This document shows positions 1 to 13,300 of a stretch of DNA of 64,000 bases, piece after piece. Within the stretch, counting starts at the first letter, position 1, and the number at the start of each line of letters is the position of its first letter. The stretch spans positions 10,013 to 74,012 of the forward strand of contig NMRB01000868.1 of the NCBI GenBank assembly GCA_002633025.1. Direction: 5' to 3'. Origin of the DNA: Notospermus geniculatus. Lineage: Eukaryota > Nemertea > Pilidiophora > Heteronemertea > Lineidae. Below the pieces are notes generated by a model. That model made no database searches. It saw nothing but the letters and a program-made list of their open reading frames with translations, and had not been told where the DNA came from. The position numbers were made by a program, and so were the translations under genes.

Positions 1-1369
1 GGAAAAATCACCGCCGCCATCTTGAATATCTTATTGCGCCCCCACCTATAGCTGGGATAGTGATGCGGCGACCGAACCACCTGGATCTACTTTCGGACTA
101 CTTTGACTCATCCACTAGAAGATATAGTTCGGTGAAACTCATCACTTTTGTGTCGAAAAAGAACCTAACGATGGCAGTTTTGGGTTAATTTAATACAATA
201 TGACACGCAAAAGTGAATTTTACTAAGATTTTGCGAGTTATTGTGCGTTTCTGCTCGGCCAAATCGGGATTTCCCCGGGGTTCCCGCCATTATGCCATAC
301 AGTACAGAATGTACAGTGCACTGACATGCATTTCGCTGTTCTGATGCTGTGCGTCCACTGTGCGTTTGCCAGATTCCCAAAACAATAAAATATGCTATTA
401 TGGGTTTTCTGATGTAAATATGCGAATAAATTGACTTAAATATATTTATTTCATCTGAAATCATCATAAAATACAATAAATATAGCAAATATTTATCAGG
501 GAAATGTCATTTCTTCAGAACTACTTTTACCGCGGAAGTAGTTCTTCCACACCGGCGCTGTGAGGCGCGACGCATCACATAACCCTACGCAAAATGGCGG
601 ATTTGACTGTTGTTCGTCAGGGTCACAAACCGACGCAACGTCACCAGGTTTTTTGGAGGCTTGTGCCCTGTTGTTCAGGTTGTTTAGAATCCCTGATCAG
701 CATGGCATGCATGGTCAGACATGTCAGGACAGAAGTGGCACACAGTGGAAATAATTATAAACACATGAAAATGACACACTGATAAGCCAACGTCTACTGC
801 GCCGCCGCGCTGCGCGCTATCACTCATGCACTCCATCCATCCATCCATTATCATCATGCATGCATGACCAATGGCATGCATAGCACCCACTCCCAGGCCA
901 TGCAATGCATGCTCACTTTCACACTGCACTGCACTAGGCCTACTGCCAACCTCTTGCACTGGCACACCACTGCATCCAGGCATTCAGCATTTTGCACAGC
1001 TAGGCTAGGCCTAGCCCTAGGAGGGGCCCTAGGCCTACTCATAGGCCTACATGTCATATGACATAGGCCTATATGTTTTTGGCCTAGGCAGGCACACGCT
1101 ACCCCTCCCCCTCCCCCTCCCTGCGAGGGCCCTTCGGCCTTGGCCTCGGTTGGCATGCTATTGCTAGGAGGGTCAACGGCACGCTAGGCCTATTGGCTAG
1201 GCTAGGATAAATTTCACTTTCACTTTCAGATCATTCCAGCAGCCATAGGCCTGCCAGCCATGCCAGCAGAAAATGGCAAAAGCCAATGCTAAAGCAATGG
1301 TGTGAGTTGTAACGGATGCGGGACGGACAGACAGTTTGTGATGAAGTGTAGCCTTAGAAGTTATGCACA
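1..1369. other. Upstream region of the NACHT-WD40 gene
   Basis: No supported coding exon. At 594 an ATG in a good context (AAAATGGCGG) opens a 62-codon frame that could be a 5' exon or upstream ORF of the gene beginning at 1370, but no strong donor follows. Around 1000-1200 the DNA is crowded with overlapping TAGGCCTA palindromes and C-rich tracts. CACTTTCA repeats lie near 1215. A segment at 645-690 resembles one arm of the foldback element at 6566-6703 (shared GTTTAGAATCCC). No TATA box was identified. Confidence 0.4.
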
Positions 1370-4300
1370 ATGTATGCTAGAGCAAAACAGGCTGCCAAGC
1401 AAAATGCTGCCGGCAGCAAAGCTCGTGGGAATGAAAGCAAATCTGGGTGTAAGGCGGCAGACAATATTGCCAATTCATCAGCTGCAAAAGCAGTAAAGAG
1501 GAGTAATCAACCCAACGCTGTGAGACCCGCTGCTGAGAATACTCCTGGAAGTTCCTCTGCAGCAGCAGCAGGACATGATGAACCATCCACAGGCCCCGGG
1601 AAAGTGAAGCTGAAGACTGGGCTTCAGAAGGAAGAGATGATTTCAGCAGCCTTGAGTTGTCAAACCGATGTGGAATACCCATCGTTGGCCAAGATAGTCA
1701 GAATTTTTACCAGCTCGACATTCACTGGTGAGTTCAGTTGAGGTTTAAGAATATTGACAGAAGTGATAAAGACATGGTTGGATGGTTGGACTGTAGTTTG
1801 ATCGTACTGCTTCTCAGAGATAAGGTTAAGCGTCTGTGACCTTTTCTCACAAGTTAAAACATTCTTTCATTGTTACAGACACCAGAGAAGAGAGAAATGG
1901 TTTAATGAAGAACATCTATCCAAAGCTGAGCATATTTTGTCACGAGCGAGGCTATGAGTTTCAGGTCGTGGACATGAGATGGGGCGTAAGGGACGAGGCC
2001 AGTGAAGATCACATGACCGCTGAACTCTGTATGCGAGAGTTACGGGAGTGTCAGCGCCTGTCAACAGGTCCAAATTTTGTGGTGGGTCTTACATAATCAA
2101 CTGATGAACTGCTCTTTAGTTTTTTTCATTCAACATTTGACTGAAAAAGTTCAAAGGGTTTGAGAGGTTGACAAACTTGTATTTGTTTTTCCAGACCTTT
2201 TTAGGGCAGAAATACGGATACCGCCCCTTCCCGCCAAAAATCGACGCGAGAGAGTTTGAAAATCTCCTGTCAGCAGTCAAGAAGAAGGAAGAAAAGAAGA
2301 TTCTGTGTGATTGGTTTAAGAAAGATGAGAACAGCGTGCCGACGGTTTACGCTCTTCAACCGATTACATCAAGACTCCCAGACTACACGAATAATGCCGA
2401 CCCTGCCAAGAAAAAAGAGGTAATCATGATACTTTTATCAAAAATTTGCAGTGTGCCGTCAATCTCTACTTCTAACGTGATGACATACCGGTACTCATTC
2501 CTGCCTTCCTTGCAGGCCCAAGACAAGTGGTGGGCTGATTTTGAACAGATGCAAGTCATCTTCCGTTCAGCCGCTTCAAGAGTCCTGAGTGAAGAAGAGA
2601 GAATGAAATACTTTTGGTCTGGTGAGAATATCAGCCTTCAACTCCATCATGATTCAAGAGAAACAGATTTCCAATTGGTTATAGGGCCTACTTACCAATA
2701 AAAACCTTGAAATATTAAAGGCCTTGGCAAATCGTGGCACATCTCATGAAAAGAGCCGTAAAATCTTGTTATGATTACCTTTCCAGTCACACATGATGAG
2801 ATCTTCAATGCATTTCTCCAGACTAAGATTCCAGACCATTTTCTCTGGTTCAATCGCAACATTGACGACCTTGAAGCAAGGTCGAAGGGTTGTCGCCTGG
2901 CCGGTCGGTTCATTGACAAGAAAGGTGATGAAGTGGATACAGAAGTGCTGAGCCTGATTAACGAACTGAAGTAAGGGTGGATTGATCATTCATGTAGCTG
3001 GTCATTTCCTGGACAGCTATATGCATGTAGCATTGAGTTGCATCTACTGAAATGACGATTTGGAGAAGCTGCTACACCGATACCTCAATTTCTCATGATT
3101 TTGAAGTGTTCTGTTGGTGATCTGATGTCAGTGTTCTAATTCCTTATTTCAGGAACAAAAAGATCCGATCGAAGTTACCGGCAGAAAACATAATAAAGTA
3201 TCACGTGAAATGGACTGATAATGGGATTGACCCTGGTGTTGAAGGTAGAGTGTTCTTGAATTATCCCACATGATTCAGCCATATTGTCCCTCTTGAGGTG
3301 TTGAGTTGGTGATCAAATTATGTTTTTTGTCCCCTGCAGAGCATGCCGCATATCTCAAGACATTCCAGACAGATTTCTACGAGAGGGTCACCGAGTTGAT
3401 CACACGCGGGATCAAAAATAAAGAACACGTGGAGATCACGGATGATCTGACGCTGGAGCTGATCGCACACGTCCAGTTTGCTCAGACGAAATGTGATAGT
3501 TTTCATGGCCGCCGGGAACTGCTGACGGAAATAATCAAGAGGATTGAGGACGGAGTTGGCGGGTAGGTGGCAGCACTGATGCGAACCCCAACCTGAGGTA
3601 ATCCATCGTTCTTAGTATTCATTACCTTTGTCGCCATTTGTGCGTGGTGACGGAGTGAGTGCTGAGAACCACTGATTACCTCAGGATTTACAAAATTTTA
3701 CATGAAGAGTAAGTACAGAACAGGTATTTGAACCTTTGACCTCTTAATTACCAGGCCGGCATAGATGTACTACACCGCTACGCTTCTTTCCCAGGTATCC
3801 TCTGGTTGTGTGCGGCCAGCCCGGTTCAGGAAAGACCGCACTAATGGCAAAATGTCTTCAACTGGTCACATCAACTGTATCCAAGGAAACATCCGTCGTC
3901 ATTCGCTTCATCGGGACAACGCCAGACTCTTCTAGTATACGTCGCCTCCTATTGAGTATTTGTGAACAAATGCTGGCCCTGTATCCAGAAGAACTGTCCG
4001 GACTGTGTGATAAAACCGAAGAGGTAAGATGAAATTGATAAGGTGTTAATTCTGAGTTTGTCCATTTCACTATGAGATATCATCAGTAGTTAACCCTCAC
4101 ATTGGTAAAGTATAATTTTCTTCCTAGTTGACCATGAAGGAGGTACGAGATCTGTTCGTCGCCAGCCTCCAGGCCATCTCCGATGCCGGTAGCTCCCTCT
4201 ATCTGTTCTTAGACTCACTAGACCAGCTCGATGACAGTCACAAGGGACGGAATATGGAATGGTTACCACTCCCACTCCCTGAGAAAATACGTGTCGTTTT

Positions 4301-7300
4301 GTCGGTTATACCTGATGAGAAGTTCAGCGTTGTCCCAAGTCTTAAGGTAAGTGGGTGGTAATGTTAGATTATGTTAGGTTTACAGCCCTTCTCTAAGAAT
4401 ATCAGCTGCTGTTTTGGGCAAGGGAGTGGTGGCACAATGGTAAGCGTGTCAGACTCTGACTGAGACTCCCCTGGGTTTAACACCCAGCCAGGTGTGACCA
4501 CTCTGTACTGTCATCTCATCTAAAAAGATCAAGTGATGTGGTCTTATGTTTATTTCAGAATCGTATCAAAGAATCAACATGTTTCATGGACGTCCCCCAG
4601 CTGTCCAGCTCAGACGTGGCAAATATCTTAAATGGTTACCTGACATCAGCCAGCAGAACTCTTCAAAAACCCCAGTGGGAGCTTTTACAAGATGCCTGCT
4701 CGCGATGTGCAATCCCGTTGTTTTTAAAACTGTGCGTCGACCAGGCGGCAAAGTGGTCATCGTTCAGTAACATTGATGGGAAGGTCCTGCAGGGGTCGGT
4801 CAAGGATGTGATTGGCAAGTTATTAGAGAGGTTGGAGAAATATCATGGGTTTCTTCTGGTTGGTCACGGTCTGGGGTACATCACCGCTTCCAAACAGGGC
4901 CTCAGGTGAGTTGTGAAGAACTGCTTGAGGAGTCTCTTGCTGTGACGTCATCCCTGGTGCTCCATTCTTAATAAAAAACAGATATAAAAAAATTTTTTTT
5001 TAAATTATGGTCATTTCGTTTCCAGCCAGAATGAGCTTGAAGACATCCTCTCTCTCGATGATGAGGTCCTGAACGACGTCTACCAATATTCTGCACCGCC
5101 GCACCGCCGTTTGCCTCCTCTTCTCTGGGTACGAGTACGCGCGGACCTCAGAGACTACCTGACTGATCGTGGAGCAGAGGGCGCCACCGTCATGCAGTGG
5201 TACCATCGAGAGTTCCGGGAAGTGGCTGAGCAGCGCTACGTCTCAAACAAGGAGATAAAGTAAGTCTTGCCTAGAGGAATGGCAGGTTTGGGATGATTGT
5301 TCATGATGTTCCTGCATGATGTTCGGAAGTTCTGTCAACTCGCTCGAAGCTTATCCCCAAAGCTGGCAGCACACTTATAGATTCATGTCTGCAAGAGTGG
5401 CAGTTGTATGTCTGTGAACCATGTTGCAGACATAACACTCACAGAGATGCAGTAGCACGCACAGAGATGAGGTAGCACACACAGAGATGAGGTAGCACAC
5501 ACAGAGATGCAGTAGCACACACAGAGATGCAGTAGCACACACAGAGATGAGGTAGCACACACAGAGATGAGGTAGCACACTGTTTTAACTCAGACATGGC
5601 TCGCAGAGACGATCTCAGTGAGGTTTCCACGTGTGTGCTGCCTTTTTCCACGAGTTAACACTATTTCCTGTCATCGGCTGACCTCCATCCTGTATTTTAG
5701 GAAACAACTCCATGAGAGAGTCGCTGATTACTTCCTTGGAAAGTGGGCCAATGGTGTCAAGAAACCGTTCGTAGACAAAAAGGGAAATCGTGGCGAAGAC
5801 GACCGCCTGGTGGCACCTCAGCCGTTTGTCTTCAGAGAGTCGACAAGTGAAGTTACGGCAGTTTATAATCACAGGAAGTTCTCCGAGTTGCCGTTTCATC
5901 TCACGTTAGCCGGCGACGTCACGACGCTGAAACGAGAAGTCTTGTGTAATTTTGATTGGTTGTATGAGAAGATGAGAGCAACCAACTTTGACAGGTAAAA
6001 AATCAAAGAGGCATCGTTAGGGCCACGTGTTACTTCCCTATCCTCCGCTAAACACACCCGCGTTAAGGGAGTAAAACTCGTTCCTACGGTATCCACAAGG
6101 TTAATCATGTGTTGATATTGTAATTTGCCTGTCGTTGCCCTAACCCCTGCCTTCATTCCAGCGTCATGGACGACTTCACATTCGCCAAACAACAAGGAAT
6201 ATCGGACAAAGAACTTGATATCGTTAGCACGGTGTTCCGAGTATCCAAGGAGGGTGTAGCAGCAGATATCAGGCAGCTTCCGATACAGTTGAGCGGTCGA
6301 CTGTTATCGGTGAAGCTGGACGATGATATGACTGATATCAAGAACTTGATAGCGAAGTGTCAGGACCCGCCGTTCACTTGTTTGGTCTCAAAACAGGGTA
6401 AGTTGGCAAGGGTGATCTTCAGATGGGGTCTTCAGTAAAATGTGCAGGTCACCACCGAATTTGGTTGTGTTGTCAAAATCTGAAAAAAAAAGATTCAGTG
6501 GAATGGCTGTCACTAAATCTGGCAGGTTTGAGATGATCGTGGATTCTTCCTTGTAATTTCTTCCAGGGGCTAAAGTTTAGAATCCCCGATCAATAGTGAC
6601 ATTACTCTGTGGCACACAATGGAAATCCTATTGTACAATGCGGCTTATACCGTCAGTCGATGACCTTTTTTTGGGCGCTGATTGGGGATTCTAAACTCGT
6701 TCCCTTACAGGTTTTCTTCAACCGTCTGGCGGCTCGATGATCACCAAACTCCTCGGCCACAGCGACACAATATGCAGCATAGCAATCTCACCGGATAAAA
6801 CCAGGGTCGTGTCTTGTAAGTAAAAGAAACACCTGTTGTCGATGGATTGCCAGAGTGGCATAGTGCAACACCAGCATCTGTCACCTCTGAAGTTCCATGT
6901 TCAATCTCCAGTCTAACCTGCACTTCATGTAACGGAGAGGGCAATTCTGTGAGAGGGCGAGATTTCGCCTGGCACTCCGGTTTTCTCCTGCTTGGTTTAC
7001 AATTCATTTTCATCACCGTAGATGATTTTCAAATTCCCAGATCTGCGCACTTCCGCCGAAATCGCAAACAGAACCTCGATCTGAAACCACAAGACGTGAC
7101 GCAATCCATGATTCAGCAATGGTCGACTCTGACGCAACGTCATCGAACTCACTGTCGTGGGGTTCTCTGCGCGCGGCATTCAATTTCAGACCAAGGTTGT
7201 GTTTGCGATTTCGGCGGAAGTGCGCAGATCTTTCTCGTTTACGTCAATTTGGGATTTGTCTATTCTCTCTCAGATTCCAATGATCACACCATCATAGTTT

Positions 7301-10300
7301 GGGACATGGAAACTGGTCTTGAGATCCGCCGGATGAAGTATGAGCCCCCGATGATGGCGCCGGATATCATGTGCATCACCAACGACAACAACAACATCAT
7401 CAACAGCTGTAAGATGCAGCTTGAAATCATCAGCATCTTTGGTCCAGAGATTGAGCATACCTTAGAGCTGGACCATGAGATGTATCACATACCAGGTTGG
7501 TAACTTTACCCCAAAATAGCGGATTCTCCTGAGGAAACTTTGAGTGACATGAACCGGTCTTGGTTGGTGAATGATTCCCCAGGAAGTTTCTGGGGAGGCT
7601 TGATCATGCGTGGAGTGTGGATGCAACCCAATCCTACCCTTGGCCTATTTTTTGCATTCCTCAATGTCCTTGACTTTTCAGTCCGCATTTGCCTGTCCCC
7701 AGATGGCACAAGACTTCATGCCATGACGGACAAGTCTCTCCTGATATGGGAGGTAGGGTCCTGGGAACAGACACACCAGCTACCGATCGCCTCACCACCA
7801 CCCGAGGTTTTCACACATTCACCAGAGTTTTTGACAGGTGAGTCAGCAGTGACCAGATAGACCCTTCATCCAGTCTTCATGAAATCTCTCCTCTATAGAG
7901 GAAGTGCGGCGACGATTGTGACGTCACTGCCGCGACGAGATGCCGCCATGTTGGACGTCACGTCCAACGCATTCGTAGCTTCAAATGACGTCCAACATGG
8001 CTGACGTGCGAATTATGACGTCAATGATGACGTCACGTGAAGTTCCTCTATACACCCTTTCTGAGGTCAAGCCATGGGCTGTCACAGTGGTGCAGTGGAA
8101 ACAACTAACGCATGTCACCTCTGAGATCCCTGGTTCGATTCCCGGTCAGATCTGGTACTCATGTGATAGAGATAGTGACTGTCTGACAGCATAAGTTTTT
8201 TCGGAGGTCTGGTTTCCTCCTACATTACATAAAATCGCCCATTGTCTAAATAGCCAATAATAAGGAGTCAAGTTTAGGGCTCACGGTTCTCAATCAATAT
8301 TTTAGAAAAAAAGATTGCTCGAGAAAATTCTTCGTGTTTTCAGCTCATAAAAATGTTGTCATCTACTTCCGCAAGAACACCGAATATTTCTACATCTTGG
8401 ATCCTGACAAGTATAAGACAACAAAGAAGTACATCGCGAAGGTCAAGGTCGTTGAGAAAGACCCAGAGGAAATGCATTGTTACATGACGACCACATCAAC
8501 GGACAAACTGGCCGTGATCATGTTGAGAGGGGATGACCCAATGAACCCTAACCTGACCTTGAAGGTGTATAACGCGCTCACTGGAGACGCGATCAAGAAA
8601 TTTAAATTTGAGCTGCGTGCTGTTCTCATGGATGGAACTCGTAAGTACATGTGGCTCTCCACGTGAGCATTTCTCCCATGAGAGTTGGCTCTTAATGGGC
8701 AATTCACCATTGTTGGTTTCCTTACACTTACAGCAATTCTGTATTTACTGTCGTTGCTTTTCTTACAGCTTACACATTGACCAGTGACACCAAAGACTAC
8801 CCATAGTTTTCTATGGTTGACTTGCCCATAGAGAGCCAACCATCTGACGCAGCACCTTGACCAGGTTACACAATGACTACCCATAGTTTTCTATGGTTGA
8901 CTTGCCCATAGAGAGCCAACCATCTGACGCAGCACCTTGACCAGGTTACACAATGACTACCCATAGTTTTCTATGGTTGACTTGCCCATAGAGAGCCAAC
9001 CATCTGACGCAGCACCTTGACCAGGTTACACAATGACTACCCATAGTTTTCTATGGTTGAGTTGCCCATAGGGCCAACTCTGTGGCACAGCACCTTGACC
9101 AATGACAAAAATGATCACCCATGGAGTTCTATGGTTGATTTGCCCATGGGGCCAACTCTGTGGCACAGCACCTTGACCAATGACACAATGACTACCCATA
9201 ATTTTCTATGGTTGAGTTGCCCATAGACAGCCTTTGCTTGTTTGAGCCTGCTGTAAGATGGTTTGAGATGATGTCTGGCTGCCGATCACTTTGTACAACC
9301 AACCCTGCCATAACGTGACCTAGATATTCAAACATCCTTTCAGACATCCGCCTGCACCCGAAATCAGACGGGAACCACGTTGTCTTCCCAAACTTGAGCC
9401 ATACGGGGTACCCATTCTTCGTCGTTGAGATTGACCTTGAAACAGGAGGCACCAAGGATCTGTTCAGTGGCAGTAATCCCTTCTATAACGTTGTAAGTAA
9501 GCCAAAGGGTCAAATGGATGGATCAGGCATGATCCAGACCAGGCACCTCCCCTTTTGGCCAACAAATCTGTAAAATTGTGAAAAGACCATGAAATTCTGG
9601 AAATTGGTGCAAGTTTCAATGTTCCTAGTGCAGGGCACCCCTTTTTTCCCAAATCCTGCATCTGCCCCTGCCGATAGCTGTGTTGGCAGTCTGCTGGTGT
9701 TTCAGGTTCCAAAATAACATCCTGAGTGAGATGAGAACCATTTGAAACTGAGCTCTACGTTTTCAGGCGTGTATTGATGACCACCGCGCCCTGAGCCTCA
9801 CCGTCACAAACCTACACACGATGGAGGTCAGGTCCCTCGAAGACGACGCCGCCACCATCCAACTTGATCCTGATTCGTTGGTGTCTGAAGAGCTCGCTGT
9901 TGACGCCAGTAACATCTCGCTGTTGCCAGGGGTGACACGATACGTCGCTGGCAGCACAAGCTTAAATGAGATATTTGTTTTTGATCTCGCCGAACAAAAG
10001 ATTGTCAGGAAGTTAAAACCAAGTCAGTCAAGTCTATTACTGGTAGTTTCTAGAGTAGTAGTAGTAGTGGTAATGGTAGTGGTAGTGTGTAGTGGTAGTG
10101 TGTGGTGGTGGTAGTAGTGTAGCGGTAATGGTGGTAGTAGTAGTAGTGGTGGTGGTGGTGGTGGTAGTAGTAGTGGTAATGGTAGTAGTGGTAGTGGTAG
10201 AAGTAGTGGTAGTGGTTAGTGGTAGTGTAGTAGGGGCAGGAGTAGTGGAACGGGAGCAGCATGCCAGTAGCAGTAGAAGCAGCAGTTTCTAGACCCATAC

Positions 10301-13300
10301 ACTTGTAGGGATGGAAGTCTTTGCAACACTGAATAATAGAAAGAGAAGGCCCTGTCTTCGGAGTGTAGTACCATTGCCAGTTCGGTCTTGGCACTTTTTC
10401 TAAATGTTGAAGCGAGACTGGAACCCACCACATAGGTATTCAATGAATACCACATAGGTATTCAATGAATACCTATGTGACAGGGTTTCTGTATTCTTAA
10501 AGAAGGATTTTGTTGATTTCAATGAGACAGCCAATGACAGTGAACAGGTTAATTATAATTTCATTTCTTTTTCAGATGGCTACACTTTGTATGGTCGCAT
10601 TCACAGCGACACCTGTGTCATAGTCATGAACCACTTCCAACACTTGGTGGCGTACGACCTGATGAAGGTCAAGGAACTGTTTACGTTGAAGGATTTCTGC
10701 AACTATGAAGGGGGGTGAGGCCTAAATTATATGACCTCTCTAAGTGAAATGTATTTGGCAGGTCATCTGCCAAAATGACGGCCAAGTTTGGAGTAATGAC
10801 ATTTATAGGACTTTTTTATCGCACCACCCTGTAGTTTGGAACTACAATTATCTTAAAGTTTCTTGTGTACATTATTTTCTGTCATTTCATTTTTATAAAA
10901 ACTTCCTTTCAGATTTGACTCTCTCGATAAGGACCACATCATCTATGCCACAACTTCGAAAAGTCCGTCGGAAAAACCCACCATGTACAAGCCTGCAGTT
11001 CTCAAGAATGATCTTCTGAAAGTCTTGAACGTATACACGGGTATGTGGTGATTGATATTAAAGAGTTTTCGCAAAGCCCCCGAAATGCCAACGCCAACGC
11101 CAATCCCATTGTCCGATGCCTCGAAGAGAACAACGAACAATAGGATAGACGTCCGCGTTGGCGTTTCGGGGGGTTTGCGAAAACTCTATAATGTATCTTG
11201 TACCCGAGTAAGATGGCATGACCTGAACTACCAGCCATGGACAATAAATTTACTCATGGGCTGGTCACTGGCCTCCAAGCTTGAAGTAAGGAAACTGTTG
11301 ACAGCAGTACCTTCACGCAGAGCCAGTTGTCCATATTTGGCCACGCAGAGCCAGTTGTCCATATTTGGCCACGCAGAGCCAGTTGTCCATATTTGGCACT
11401 CGACTCTACAATACATGTACCTAGAAAACTTCGACTTTTCATCTTTTTCATGATATTTCATTCCACTCCACAGGAAAAGTCGTAAAAACGATCAAAAACC
11501 AAAGTAATCATCCCATCCGGTGGGTGAAGGTTAGTAAGAACGGAGAGGTGTTGGTCTGCTCGGTCAACCATGAAGTCTACCCGAAGGAAGATTTCAGGCT
11601 CGTGGCGTATGACCTCAAGGTAAGCATTAGCAATCGTGGTGATTTTTTTCTTCCATCACCCAGCTGCATTCAGGGAGGTGACAATTTGAAAGTTATACTC
11701 CATCGCCAGTTGGTGGTGCGCATGAGCTGAAGTTGTACCAGGTGTGAAAACTATTATAACTCATTTTGGATTAACTCATCTGTTCACAAATTTCTTATCT
11801 TCTTTTGCAGGCGAACACATGGCTGCCGCTGATTGTGATGGGAAAAATGGAGAATCTGAGTGTTGGGGGTGGATTCCGTGTGACTGATGATGGCAATCAC
11901 GTCATATTTGCCCACCCTAGCGAGTCATCGATAACATGTATCATGGTCTGGGAGCTCAGGAAGGGTAAACACTCTTTTCTTACTTCTCTAGTCTATGTCA
12001 CTTGCTTGTCCCTGTTGATGATTGACACTGGACCATACCCTAAGTGTCCCGATTATAGAGGTTAAACCATTTGGAAACGGTCAATTAGGGCGTGAACTGT
12101 GGTGTACTAATGGAGAGGTGTCCATGCAGGAAGTGTCGACAGAGAGAGGTGTCCAAGATAGGTTCCTCCTGAGGGAGGTACTGACAAGGGAGGTTCCTCA
12201 CAAGGGAGGTTTATCCAGAGAGAGGTGTCCTCACAAGAAAGGTTCCTAACGAGGGAGGTTCAACCAGAGAGAGGTGTCCTCACAAGAAAGGTTCCTCACG
12301 AGGGAGGTTCAACCAGAGAGAGGTGTCCTCACAAGAAAGGTTCGTCACGAGGGAGGAACCTCATGACGGAGTTGCCCACCATGCAGGTTACACGATCATC
12401 TTCTCATTTTTACAGGGACTGGCCGTGCCATAGCAAACCATCCCGATGACACCATCCCCCAATGGCCGATGAACTACTGGTTTTCAGAATCGCTGAAATC
12501 TGTTGTCATCCTCTACAACGGAGGTAGGAGCAGAAAAATGACATGTTCACTTTTTGTTTTTTCATCGCTGTATTGTAAGCACCAATCATACTCAGCAAGC
12601 AATACTGGACACGATATTACATAATGTAGGAGGAAACCAGAGCCTCCAAAGAAAAACTTTCTAGTGTGATGTCAAGGAGAGATTGCCCTCTCCGAAAGGC
12701 ACACTCTTTCCCTGACACGCTTTCCAATCACTCCCACCCTCGCTCAGTCCAGTGTAAGCGCAGTCGAACCTCAAAGTGACCCCCTAGACCTTGATATGTC
12801 AAGGTGAATAGCCACTGGTAATAGTGGCATAACTGGAGCTCGAACCCCTGATGTCCTTGGTGGCAGGAACGGATGTTTTCACTTCGCCACAATCCTATGA
12901 TATCATTAGTAACCCCATCTAGCAAAAGTAGGCCCATGTCGCAGGTGATCATCATTGGACGGTCACCAGTTTACTGCTGTCCACTGCTATTGTCAACCTG
13001 CAGAGACGTAGGGGCCTCCTCGATTGTGACAAGCACCTACTTTTGCTACTAGATTGGGCCACATTTCTGCATGAATACTATCAGGTTCTATTTTATCCCT
13101 CACTCTAGGTGACGTTGTAGTTTATGACTTCCACACACTGACTCGGACAATATTACTGAAGTCAGCATCACAAGTCTTCATGAAGGCCCATCTCAGCGAT
13201 GATGGGGCGTTGTTCATTTGTCCTGGGACGACCATCAACAAGGTAGCAGTCTGGGATTTATCAACAGGTGAAAGGTAAGATTATATCTCTGCCGGGCGGA

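Larger units (their letters stand above)
1370..6397 (+). other. Exon map of NACHT-WD40 gene, exons 1-13 (DUF4062, NACHT, helical part)
   Basis: Exons read from splice sites and frame: 1370-1727, 1879-2081, 2195-2419, 2516-2621, 2787-2970, 3153-3244, 3340-3562, 3795-4023, 4128-4346, 4559-4905, 5026-5259, 5701-5994, 6162-6397. Exons 1-3 carry DUF4062. Exon 8 carries the P-loop and exon 9 Walker B, so the two ATP-site motifs are on separate exons. Exons 10-13 encode the region after the NACHT core. Every boundary has GT at the donor and AG at the acceptor, and codon phase is kept through all joins. The long open stretch at 6847-7503 is mostly intron read-through and is not an exon by itself. Confidence 0.85.

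Noticed and set aside
594-782. ORF beginning MADLTVVRQG as the true start of the NACHT gene
   Set aside because: Good ATG context, but no strong donor in frame; kept only as a possible upstream ORF or exon.
5440-5582. CRISPR-like regular repeats
   Set aside because: Contiguous tandem units without spacers, in an intron of an animal gene.
6847-7503. 218-codon plus ORF as a separate gene
   Set aside because: Its 3' part is exon 15 of the NACHT gene; the rest is intron read-through across a SINE and a foldback.
10050-10433. Poly-Val and His/Tyr-rich ORFs
   Set aside because: Translations of a (GTA/GTG)n tract.
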